A stretch of DNA of 11,762 nucleotides from an uncultured Collinsella sp. (GTDB taxonomy: Bacteria; Actinomycetota; Coriobacteriia; Coriobacteriales; Coriobacteriaceae), in contig UQOJ01000062.1 of assembly GCA_900542635.1 (NCBI GenBank), positions 1 through 11,762 of the forward strand, read 5' to 3'. Shown piece after piece: positions 1 through 6,882 of this stretch (position 1 is the stretch's first letter; every line of letters begins with the position of its first letter). Below the pieces are notes generated by a model. It made no database searches and was not told where the DNA came from. It worked only from the letters and a program-made list of their open reading frames with translations. The translations under genes were made by a program, and so were the position numbers.

Positions 1-127
1 TTTTTGCGATTAGGAATTGTTCGAGTTCCCCGATCACGGTTCAAGATGTAAAAACCGCAGGTAACCAGCCGTACAGCAGCTTGTTTGCACGTTACAGGGA
101 CCGAAAAGAGTCCCTAATCGCAAAAAA
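1..127 (-). ncRNA. Candidate structured RNA or small inverted-repeat element (127 bp)
   Basis: The first 14 bases (TTTTTGCGATTAGG) are an exact inverted copy of 113-126. Read on the minus strand, the interior can fold into four more hairpins: AGGGAC/GTCCCT near 97-116, GTAAC/GTTAC (61-65 with 91-95), CGGTT/AACCG near 37-57 and GGAA/TTCC near 13-29. Together this is a multibranch structure closed by a 11-14 bp stem. A possible promoter lies just upstream on the same strand (-35 TTGAAA at 154-159, 18-bp spacer, weak -10 TATGCA at 130-135), which would start transcription at the outer stem. No convincing protein is encoded. It could equally be a small non-autonomous mobile repeat whose ends are the 14-bp repeats. 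I do not recognise the family. The window begins exactly in the repeat, so the outer edge may be cut. Confidence 0.35.
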
Positions 128-512
128 GTTGCATAAAAGTCGGATTTTTTGTTTTTCAACAGGCTGATCTGTCGCAACAGGCCTGTAGCACCATGAAGCA
201 GCCCTCGAAAGCCAAGCGGACCCCATATAACGGCAACGGGGCAAAGTCAGAGAAGGGGAATGGATGCAATTCATGGCCTATATTCCTTTCCCATTCGCTG
301 TTTTTAGGGGTTTGAATTTGCGGCCCGCCCCGCACCACCAAGCTAAAGCCAAACGCACTTCTCTACTGGCGTCTTAAAGGGTCTGGGTTTTTTAAGCGGC
401 TAAAACTGGAGCTGCAAACTGGGGTTTAGATGCGAAATAGGACACACTTTTTGTCCTATAGCCCGCTATTTCTTATAACCTGCCCGTAGCGCTACCACGC
501 CTTACGCGAAAC
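128..512. other. Non-coding stretch without a recognisable gene
   Basis: No credible coding region is seen: two minus-strand reading frames of about 60 codons overlap each other in different frames, have no ribosome binding site and resemble no family I know. What can be seen is a perfect 8-bp stem-loop (437-444 with 452-459, ATAGGACA/TGTCCTAT) nested in an alternative outer pairing GAAATAG/CTATTTC (434-440 with 466-472), and an imperfect direct repeat around 395-425 containing the word AAACTGG twice. Confidence 0.5.
434..472. repeat. Nested stem-loop
   Basis: ATAGGACA at 437-444 pairs perfectly with TGTCCTAT at 452-459 across a 7-base loop. GAAATAG at 434-440 can alternatively pair with CTATTTC at 466-472, so two mutually exclusive folds are possible. 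It lies downstream of the tRNA-Cys terminator in the direction of transcription. Function unknown. Confidence 0.45.
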
Positions 513-544
513 AAAAAGGGATTGCACGGTGTGCAATCCCTTTT
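513..544 (-). terminator. Intrinsic terminator of tRNA-Gly/tRNA-Cys unit
   Basis: On the minus strand a 14-bp perfect stem (531-544 with 514-527, core GGGATTGCAC) with a 3-base loop is followed by a T run, 11 bases past the CCA end of tRNA-Cys. This is a textbook rho-independent terminator. Confidence 0.9.
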
Positions 545-554
545 GAGTGCGTAT

Positions 555-628
555 TGGAGGCGACGCCCGGATTCGAACCGGGGGTAAAGGCTTTGCAGGC
601 CTCTGCCTTACCACTTGGCCACTTCGCC
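555..628 (-). tRNA. tRNA-Cys (anticodon GCA)
   Basis: The minus strand folds as a cloverleaf: acceptor GGCGAAG/CGTCGCC, D-stem GCC/GGC, anticodon stem GAGGC/GCCTT around loop CTGCAAA (anticodon GCA), T-arm CCCGG-TTCGAAT-CCGGG, discriminator T and an encoded CCA at 555-557. It reads UGC/UGU codons. The acceptor stem has one A-G mismatch at pair 6-67 (positions 623 and 564). It follows tRNA-Gly by 34 bases that contain a terminator-like hairpin, and has its own terminator downstream. Confidence 0.95.
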
Positions 629-652
629 GAAAAAGGACCGCCTAAACGGTCC
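629..652 (-). terminator. Terminator-like hairpin between tRNA-Gly and tRNA-Cys
   Basis: On the minus strand GGACCG (652-647) pairs with CGGTCC (640-635) across a 6-base loop and is followed at once by five T (634-630), ending one base before the mature 5' end of tRNA-Cys. This has the form of an intrinsic terminator or attenuator. It may instead, or also, be a processing signal in a joint precursor. Confidence 0.6.
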
Positions 653-662
653 GGAAATGCAA

Positions 663-738
663 TGGAGCGGACAACGGGGCTCGAACCCGCGACCCCAACC
701 TTGGCAAGGTTGTGCTCTACCAACTGAGCCATGTCCGC
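663..738 (-). tRNA. tRNA-Gly (anticodon GCC)
   Basis: The minus strand gives acceptor GCGGACA/TGTCCGC, D-arm GCTC-AGTTGGTAG-AGC, anticodon stem CAACC/GGTTG around loop TTGCCAA (anticodon GCC), T-arm with GGTTCGAGCC, and encoded CCA at 663-665. It decodes GGC/GGU. It is the first gene of a short tRNA unit with tRNA-Cys. Confidence 0.96.
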
Positions 739-750
739 TTGCAGGTTATT

Positions 751-779
751 AATTTACGCGAGTTGTCCAAAAGACGCAA
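751..779 (-). promoter_or_regulatory. Candidate promoter of tRNA-Gly/tRNA-Cys
   Basis: On the minus strand TTGCGT (774-779) and TAAATT (751-756) are separated by 17 bp, placing the start about 6 bases before the mature tRNA-Gly 5' end. The match to consensus is modest (3/6 and 4/6), but an A/T-tract motif shared with the tRNA-Leu gene adjoins the -35, which supports the call. Confidence 0.5.
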
Positions 780-798
780 GTACTTTTTTCAAAAAACT
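776..798 (-). promoter_or_regulatory. Shared A/T-tract motif upstream of tRNA-Gly (copy 1)
   Basis: The 23-base block with core ACTTTTTTCAAAAAA overlaps the proposed -35 of the tRNA-Gly promoter. A near-identical block sits at the same position relative to the tRNA-Leu promoter (4247-4269). The location and A/T content fit an UP element. The inverted T6/A6 tracts could also form a short hairpin. Confidence 0.5.
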
Positions 799-843
799 TG
801 TCTGCCGCATGTTCTTAGTAGCTAAACGCGCTAAAGCGATTGG

Positions 844-1590
844 CTAGGCACACGATTCCAGCGCTCCGCTAAACAGCTTCACCATCTGTACGCGCGTGCC
901 GGCGCCGTCCGTACGACGAGCAACCTCCACGTTATCGACGAGCATACGCATAAGCTTGATGCCACGGCCGCGCTCCTCGGATGCGACCGGCTCGCTCGTT
1001 TCATCGATAGAATAGCCGGCACCTCGATCAAGCACCTCAACCACAACGCGATCGCCATAGGCCTGAACCGTCAGGACGCACCCGATACCGCCCGCATGGT
1101 CATAGGCATTACCCAGCGCCTCCCCCGACGCCAATGCGACATCGTAGCGCTCGTCACGGCGCAACGGAAGCGATTCAAGGAGTTCGGCGATGCGATGTCG
1201 GTAGTATGGAAGATTCTCGATACCCTGACGGACCTCGACGCTCTTGCTCCATCGCGGCAACTCCCCCACCGGAATGGCGGGAATTGACTCCCGTGCCGGC
1301 CCCACGACATGAAGGATATCGACAAGACGAGCAATCTCCAAAAAGCGAACAACTTCACCTGATGCATTGACGAGCGAAAGCAGGCCTTCTCGCCTCATAA
1401 GCTCACGAGCGCGCGTAAGCAGGAATGCCAAGCCCGTAGAATCGATAAAGCTAACAGCCTGACAGTTGATGACGACACGACGCACGCCGCGGCCAATCAA
1501 AGCATCCAACCGCCGACGCAGCGCAGGCACCGTGGCGATGTCGATATCGCCTGGTGGCGTCAAAACCGCTATGTCATTCCACTCATTCAT
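844..1590 (-). CDS. STAS + HATPase (RsbW-like) fusion protein
   Basis: This 248-residue soluble protein joins two partner-switching modules. Residues 1-100 are a STAS domain (anti-sigma-factor antagonist type) with the phosphoacceptor motif IDSTG (Ser at about residue 51). Residues about 115-245 are a GHKL/HATPase domain like the anti-sigma kinases RsbW/SpoIIAB: N-box SGEALGNAYDH (about 155-165), G1 box DRGAG (about 188-192) and G2 box ERGRGIKLM. The gene follows the SpoIIE-type phosphatase by about 80 bases on the same strand, so it is the likely substrate and both are probably co-transcribed. I chose ATG at 1590; an in-frame TTG at 1608 would add six residues, and neither has a strong ribosome binding site. 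An overlapping out-of-frame ATG lies at 1598. No sigma factor is in the window, so the target of the switch is unknown. Confidence 0.85.
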   Translation of the reverse strand: MNEWNDIAVLTPPGDIDIATVPALRRRLDALIGRGVRRVVINCQAVSFIDSTGLAFLLTRARELMRREGLLSLVNASGEVVRFLEIARLVDILHVVGPARESIPAIPVGELPRWSKSVEVRQGIENLPYYRHRIAELLESLPLRRDERYDVALASGEALGNAYDHAGGIGCVLTVQAYGDRVVVEVLDRGAGYSIDETSEPVASEERGRGIKLMRMLVDNVEVARRTDGAGTRVQMVKLFSGALESCA

Positions 1591-1668
1591 ACGACCATGG
1601 TTCCCCAAAAAAGCCCACTCGATGCATTCGTTTCCCCAACCGTACGGATTCAGCCCGCCCAGCGTCGT

Positions 1669-4014
1669 CTATGAACGACCCCGTAAAAACTCAAGGGACA
1701 CCAATGCAATGTCATCGTCCAGCGCCGATTCGGTAAATCGGTCAAGCTCGCCCAAGACCTTGCCGCAAATGCCCGATACGCCCTCACCCGAGACAGAAAG
1801 CAGAAGGTCGCGCAAGCGCTGCTCGCCAAAGAACGCTCCGGTGCGGTCGCGGGCCTCAATCGTTCCATCCGTATACATGAAGAGCATGTCGCCGGGGGCA
1901 AACGTAAACACGCCTGTCTCGTACACCATGCTCTCAAAGGCACCGATTACGCCCGATTGGCATCCAAGCAGCTCAACCTCTCCCCCACGGGCCTCGCCGC
2001 CACCCAGCGGCATCGACTCTGGCCTGATGACCATGGTCGGAGGATGGCCCGCCGAACAATACGTTGCGCGTCCGGCTTTAAGGTCAATCTTGGCGATAAA
2101 GGCCGTCACGAACGTCTCGACCCTCGAAAAGCCCATGAGCATGCTGTTAAGGGAGCGTGCCATGCGGGCCGGTCCAGCGCCCTCCCAGGCATATGCCGTC
2201 AGGGCCGTCTTGACGAGCGCGGACATCGATGCGGCCTCAATGCCTTTGCCAGACACATCACCCAGAATCATGACGGCGCAGTCGTCGGGAAGACGAATGA
2301 GCGTATAGAAATCGCCTCCGACCAACGCCGAATTCGTGGCCGACAGGTACACCGAATCGGTTGCGATACCCGGAACATCCCCCAGGGAATTTCTCATGCC
2401 GATCTGGAGCGTCTGAGCGATATGGCGCTCCTCGCGCTTTTGAGATTCGCCTTCGTAGATCAGTTCAAAGTCATGCGCCAAGTGCACCAAGTAGTCATAT
2501 TCAAGGTCATCAATCGGCTCTTGGCTACCATCACGAAGCAGCAGCGCGCGCGTCGTCGGGCTCTTCGCAACAGAAGCAGGAACAATCGCGTCGTTACTGT
2601 GCTTGCCATCGCCCTCAGAGCGCGGGTGCCCCGCCTCGATGCCGGAGTCGACGTAGAGACCTTGACAAGGCAGACCATGCGCCCTAAGCCAGCCTCCCAT
2701 AGGCATCGATTCGTCAACGCGAGTTATACGGACGTGTTTAAGGTCCTCGGCACTCGTACCCCCCAAAACAGATGCCTCAAAGCCATCAGGGCCAGCCCCC
2801 AGACGTGCCGCTGGCGCCGTCGTGGAAAAGAAAAGCTTCTCGGGATCGTCCGGCAAAGCAACGCGACTGCCGCCTTCAAAATCTATGACGTAGGAATCCA
2901 GACTGGCGTCATACTCAACAGGGCAAAAATGGCAGTTGAGCATATTGCAGATCTCGGACGATACCGCCTGGGTAGCCGCGACGGAATCGTCTAGAAAGGT
3001 AAACAACTCATCACGTAAGACATTGAGCGAGCGGCCAAGCTCGGCCGTGCGACGAGAGCGAAGACTCGATGCCATGCCGACCAGTTGGATAGACAAGTAA
3101 TCGCAAATGACCTCGAGTACATTAACGTCATAGGCGAGCGGTGCCTGGGGGCGTTTCCAACCAACTTCCAGCACGCCAAGGATCTGCGTACCGTAAAAAA
3201 CGGGAAGACAGATCTCGCTGCGGTACGGAGGCATATCCTGCACGCGCAACAGGTGCTTAGAACGATTGTCCAAGTCCATGAACATACCGGAGGCGGCCTT
3301 ATCGCCCTCAAGGTCCTGTTGAATCGACAAGCGACAGGCACGCGACTCACGAAGAACATACGTCGGAATGCCAGCGCCATACGGCAAAAACTCAGGCAGG
3401 TAGCTGTCGTACAGCTCCTTGGAAACACCGCGAAGTTTAAAACCGCCGCTCTCAGAAAAATAGATAGCGGCACCCGAAGCATCGAGCGTTCCTACAAGCT
3501 GGTTCAAAACAGTATCAAGCAGGCTGGGTAACTCATCGGAGCCCACAGTGCTCATAATGACCGAGAGCGTGCCAGAGAGACGCTTGTTCGCCACTCTAAG
3601 CTCCGATAACGCACGCTTGAGTTGACGGTCGTGAGAATACTGTTCTTCGATGCTATGGAGCGCCACCAGGACACGTGGCGCGCGGCGCCCAAAGATGCGT
3701 GGAGGCGTCACGGAGCCCGCACGAACCAAGACGGGGATAAAGGAGCCGTCACTCAGCTTGAGCATCAGTTCGTTCTCGGAGCCATCAGTTTCAAATGGCA
3801 GACGATGTTCCGTCGCACGTTCAAAAGCGGATGAGTACAGGACGTCTTTAACATCTCCACCGATGACGTCGGCGCGTTCCTCGCACATCAAACCAAGTAA
3901 GCGATTATTCACATGCAGAATGGTTCCGTCGAGCTCACAGATGATGACAGCATCGCTCGTGATCTCGACTAGTTGGGCAACGTCTGCCCACTCGTTGCGT
4001 TCAAGCGTTTCCAT
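1669..4014 (-). CDS. PAS-GAF-GAF-SpoIIE (PP2C-type) serine phosphatase
   Basis: This 781-residue cytosolic regulator (no signal peptide or membrane segment) ends in a SpoIIE/RsbU-type PP2C phosphatase, residues about 530-778, with the metal-binding acidic motifs GGDFY (Asp568), GDVSGKG (Asp586), YTDGTIEAR (Asp716) and DDDIALV (about 766-768). In front lie a PAS domain (about 10-120), a short helical linker (about 126-150), a GAF domain (about 150-315) and a second, diverged GAF-like domain (about 335-525) that carries a Cys cluster (356, 361, 364). Family members dephosphorylate a Ser on a STAS antagonist; the next gene encodes exactly such a domain. It is not evidence of sporulation: the same architecture controls general stress responses in many non-sporulating actinobacteria. 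The ATG at 4014 is only 26 bases from the tRNA-Leu terminator, with a weak GGCGGGG ribosome site. A later start would cut into PAS. Confidence 0.93.
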   Translation of the reverse strand: METLERNEWADVAQLVEITSDAVIICELDGTILHVNNRLLGLMCEERADVIGGDVKDVLYSSAFERATEHRLPFETDGSENELMLKLSDGSFIPVLVRAGSVTPPRIFGRRAPRVLVALHSIEEQYSHDRQLKRALSELRVANKRLSGTLSVIMSTVGSDELPSLLDTVLNQLVGTLDASGAAIYFSESGGFKLRGVSKELYDSYLPEFLPYGAGIPTYVLRESRACRLSIQQDLEGDKAASGMFMDLDNRSKHLLRVQDMPPYRSEICLPVFYGTQILGVLEVGWKRPQAPLAYDVNVLEVICDYLSIQLVGMASSLRSRRTAELGRSLNVLRDELFTFLDDSVAATQAVSSEICNMLNCHFCPVEYDASLDSYVIDFEGGSRVALPDDPEKLFFSTTAPAARLGAGPDGFEASVLGGTSAEDLKHVRITRVDESMPMGGWLRAHGLPCQGLYVDSGIEAGHPRSEGDGKHSNDAIVPASVAKSPTTRALLLRDGSQEPIDDLEYDYLVHLAHDFELIYEGESQKREERHIAQTLQIGMRNSLGDVPGIATDSVYLSATNSALVGGDFYTLIRLPDDCAVMILGDVSGKGIEAASMSALVKTALTAYAWEGAGPARMARSLNSMLMGFSRVETFVTAFIAKIDLKAGRATYCSAGHPPTMVIRPESMPLGGGEARGGEVELLGCQSGVIGAFESMVYETGVFTFAPGDMLFMYTDGTIEARDRTGAFFGEQRLRDLLLSVSGEGVSGICGKVLGELDRFTESALDDDIALVSLEFLRGRS

Positions 4015-4040
4015 CGTGGACCCCGCCGTCTATCGGTAAC

Positions 4041-4062
4041 AAAAAAGCCTCCGAAGAGGCTT
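4041..4062 (-). terminator. Intrinsic terminator of tRNA-Leu
   Basis: On the minus strand AAGCCTC (4062-4056) pairs perfectly with GAGGCTT (4051-4045) around a TTCG tetraloop and runs into six T. It ends 26 bases before the start codon of the phosphatase gene, which raises the question of how that gene is transcribed. Confidence 0.9.
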
Positions 4063-4073
4063 CTCAAATGCGA

Positions 4074-4163
4074 TGGTGTCGGAGGCGGGACTTGAACCCG
4101 CATGACCAAAAAGCGGTCACTAGCACCTCAAGCTAGCGCGTCTGCCAATTCCGCCACTCCGAC
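4074..4163 (-). tRNA. tRNA-Leu (anticodon GAG)
   Basis: The minus strand gives acceptor GTCGGAG/CTCCGAC, a D-arm with GGCGGAATTGGCAGACGC, anticodon stem CTAGC/GCTAG around loop TTGAGGT (anticodon GAG), a long class II variable arm (TGACC/GGTCA), T-arm GCGGG-TTCAAGT-CCCGC, discriminator A and encoded CCA at 4074-4076. It reads CUC/CUU codons. It has its own promoter and terminator, so it is a single-gene unit. Confidence 0.96.
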
Positions 4164-4220
4164 ATGCTATGTTGTTGATTCACGGTTCGTTTTGTTGGAC
4201 CCGCGCGTTCAACGAGGAAG

Positions 4221-4250
4221 ATAATAACCTATGATTCGAGAACTGTGCAA
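4221..4250 (-). promoter_or_regulatory. Candidate promoter of tRNA-Leu
   Basis: On the minus strand TTGCAC (4245-4250) and TATTAT (4221-4226; 5/6 to consensus) are 18 bp apart, predicting a start near 4214 and a leader of about 50 bases before the mature tRNA. An A/T-tract block shared with the tRNA-Gly gene adjoins the -35. Confidence 0.55.
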
Positions 4251-4269
4251 GCACTTTTTTCAAAAAAGT
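4247..4269 (-). promoter_or_regulatory. Shared A/T-tract motif upstream of tRNA-Leu (copy 2)
   Basis: Second copy of the block found at 776-798; 21 of 23 bases agree. The core ACTTTTTTCAAAAAAGT is a perfect 17-bp palindrome here. It overlaps the proposed -35, consistent with an UP element or a protein-binding site common to tRNA promoters. Confidence 0.5.
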
Positions 4270-4312
4270 TTACGAATTTGTAGATGTGCAGGTAGACGGA
4301 CCTGTTCGGGGC

Positions 4313-4427
4313 GGAATGAGATTGCTTTCCAACGCGTCCTCGGGCATGCGGCATTATTTTGCTCCGCGCTTCGCGCTACAAAATAATGCCGCCCCCTGCG
4401 GAATGCATTGGAAAGCAACCTCATTCC
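4313..4427. repeat. 115-bp long palindrome (hairpin/cruciform element)
   Basis: The outer arms 4313-4332 and 4408-4427 (GGAATGAGATTGCTTTCCAA and its complement) match at 19 of 20 positions. The inner arms 4348-4361 and 4379-4392 (GCGGCATTATTTTG) are perfect at 14 of 14. A small GCGC-TTC-GCGC tip sits in the middle, and the segments between the arms pair partly. A GGGC/GCCC pairing extends the outer stem past one bulged base. It lies in non-coding DNA between oppF and the tRNA-Leu promoter. No flanking target duplication is evident. It could be a small non-autonomous mobile repeat or a structured RNA. A minus-strand reading frame of 67 codons across it is a by-product of the symmetry. Confidence 0.8.
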
Positions 4428-4493
4428 TGCCCTAGGGACACGTACTCCAAGCACTGTTCTCAAACATGTTCTGGGGGCTGATGCAAATTTGGT

Positions 4494-4547
4494 GGCTCGG
4501 CTTTGCCGAGCCCTTATATAAGGAGGCCGGAGCTAAAGCTCCGGCCT
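4494..4547. repeat. Three abutting perfect palindromes
   Basis: Three dyads follow one another with essentially no gap: GGCTCGGC-TTT-GCCGAGCC (4494-4512), CCTTATATAAGG (4512-4523), and an 11-bp stem AGGCCGGAGCT with a 2-base centre (4524-4547). The outer two could be terminator stems, but neither is followed by a T run on either strand. Confidence 0.75.
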
Positions 4548-4569
4548 AACTCAATTTCTCATCAGATTA

Positions 4570-4614
4570 AGTGAGCGATCGAGGAATCGCACTCTCCTGC
4601 CGAGTTACCGCAGG
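4570..4614. repeat. Two small stem-loops next to the 132-bp palindrome
   Basis: GCGAT (4575-4579) pairs with ATCGC (4586-4590), extended by AGT/ACT past a 2-base bulge. CCTGC (4596-4600) pairs with GCAGG (4610-4614), which overlaps the first bases of the large palindrome, so these two structures would compete. Confidence 0.4.
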
Positions 4615-4744
4615 GCCCGTGCTGGACTTAGTTTTCAGAACATTCCGCAGACCAGGAAACCCCCTTATCCGCAGCTCCGAAGGAGCAGGGTAAGGGGGTT
4701 TCCATGGTCGAGGACGTTCTGAAAACTAAGTCCAGCACGGGCCC
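4613..4744. repeat. 132-bp palindrome with 29-bp perfect arms; likely end of opp transcript
   Basis: The arms 4613-4641 and 4716-4744 are exact inverted copies over 29 bp (outer end GGGCCCGTGC, inner end TTTTCAGAAC). Inside, a second stem pairs GGAAACCCCCTTA (4654-4666) with TAAGGGGGTTTCC (4691-4703), capped by GCTCC-GAAG-GAGC. The element starts 16 bp past the oppF stop codon, so the inner stem probably ends or protects the opp mRNA, although no long T run follows. The 29-bp perfect arms are far longer than a terminator needs and resemble terminal inverted repeats of a small mobile element. No obvious target duplication is seen. Confidence 0.8.
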
Positions 4745-4760
4745 GGACGAGAACAACCGA

Positions 4761-5788
<1,028 letters not shown>

Positions 5789-5789
<1 letters not shown>

Positions 5790-6880
5790 TACGCCTCGCC
5801 TCCCTTCTTGGAATCCTTGCGCGTACGGGACGTCTCAGGAGCGTTCTTGAGGAACTCGGGGTCACCGGAGTAGTGGCACGCAGAGTAATGACCAGACTCG
5901 GTGACAACGCGCTCGGGGCGCTGCTTGCGGCACTTGTCCGTCGCATAGGGACAACGAGGCGAGAACACGCAGCCCTCAGGCAGGTTCATGAGCGAAGGCG
6001 GGTTGCCGTGAATCGGCGTAAGCGGCTTCTTCTCTTCGATGGCCTGCTCCGGGATGGAGCGGATAAGGCCCCAGGTGTAGGGGTGGCGACTCTCGTAGAA
6101 GATTTCCTCAGCAGTACCGAACTCGACGGGACGGCCGGCGTACATAACCATGATCTTATCGGCCATATCGGCAACGACGCCCAGGTCATGGGTAATCATG
6201 ATGATGGCGTTGCCGTTCTTCTCCTGCATTTCCTGCATGAGCTCGATAATCTGAGCCTGAATGGTAACGTCCAGAGCCGTCGTGGGCTCGTCGGCAATCA
6301 GGATATCGGGATCGCAGGCAAGAGCCATAGCGATCATGACACGCTGACGCATACCGCCGGAGAACTGGTGCGGATACTCATTGACGCGCTTCTCGGGCTC
6401 GGGGATACCCACGAGGTCCAAAAGCTCGGTAGCGCGCTTGAGCGCCTCCTGCTTGGAGTAGCCACGGTGCAGACGAAGGCCCTCGCCCACCTGCTTGCCG
6501 ATCTTATAGACCGGGTTCAAGGAGGTCATAGGATCCTGGAAGATCATCGCGATGTCGTTTCCGCGAATGTGCTGCATCTCTTCCTCGGTCATCTCGAGGA
6601 TAGAACGACCGCGATAGCGAACGTCGCCGCCCTCGATCTTTCCCGGAGGCATCGAGATGAGGCCCATGATGGTCATGGCGGTCACGGACTTACCGGAGCC
6701 GGACTCACCGACGACACCCAGGGTCTCGCCGCGATCGAGCGTGTAGGACACACCGTCGACAGCGCGAACGACACCATCCTCGGTATGGAAATACATCTTA
6801 AGGTCATCGACCTCGAGCAGATGCTGGCCCTCGGGAACCGGCTGGTCCTTCAGGTCCACATAGTTCTTGTTCTTCTTCAT
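5789..6880 (-). CDS. oppD: Oligopeptide ABC transporter ATP-binding protein OppD
   Basis: This 363-residue ATPase is the partner of OppF. It shows Walker A GESGSGKS (58-65), Q-loop FQDPMTSLNP (Gln115), signature SGGMRQRV (174-181), Walker B ILIADE (193-198) and H-loop His231. The C-terminal family extension has Cys304, 310, 317 and 335 in the same CX5CX6C...C arrangement as OppF, a possible metal-cluster site. The start lies 2 bases after the oppC stop codon, with AAGGA inside the oppC end serving as ribosome site, so the genes are translationally coupled. The tail is Lys/Arg-rich. Confidence 0.93.
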
Positions 6881-6882
6881 CC

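Larger units (their letters stand above)
4164..4760. other. Gene-free, palindrome-rich intergenic region
   Basis: About 600 bp with no credible gene between oppF and tRNA-Leu. It holds the tRNA-Leu promoter and leader at the left, then the 115-bp palindrome, about 65 bp of unstructured sequence (4428-4493), and from 4494 to 4744 an almost unbroken series of stem-loops. Confidence 0.75.

Noticed and set aside
92..341. Two overlapping minus-strand reading frames of about 60 codons
   Set aside because: They are in different frames, lack ribosome sites and recognisable features, and one ends inside the structured element at the left edge.
502..732. Reading frame of 76 codons across tRNA-Gly and tRNA-Cys
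   Set aside because: It lies wholly over two well-formed tRNAs and their terminator; translated tRNA is a common false gene.
1669..4014. SpoIIE domain as evidence of sporulation
   Set aside because: The N-terminus is PAS/GAF rather than the ten-helix membrane region of true SpoIIE, and no other sporulation gene is present. RsbU-like stress signalling fits better.
4260..4463. Minus-strand reading frame of 67 codons through the 115-bp palindrome
   Set aside because: It is explained by the palindrome itself, is Arg-rich without resemblance to any family and has no ribosome site.
4313..4744. CRISPR array or tandem repeat interpretation of the palindromes
   Set aside because: The repeated units are inverted and unrelated to each other; there is no regular repeat-spacer spacing and no cas gene.
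4613..4744. Complete insertion sequence
   Set aside because: Only 132 bp with no transposase; the flanking bases show no target duplication. At most it is a non-autonomous remnant.
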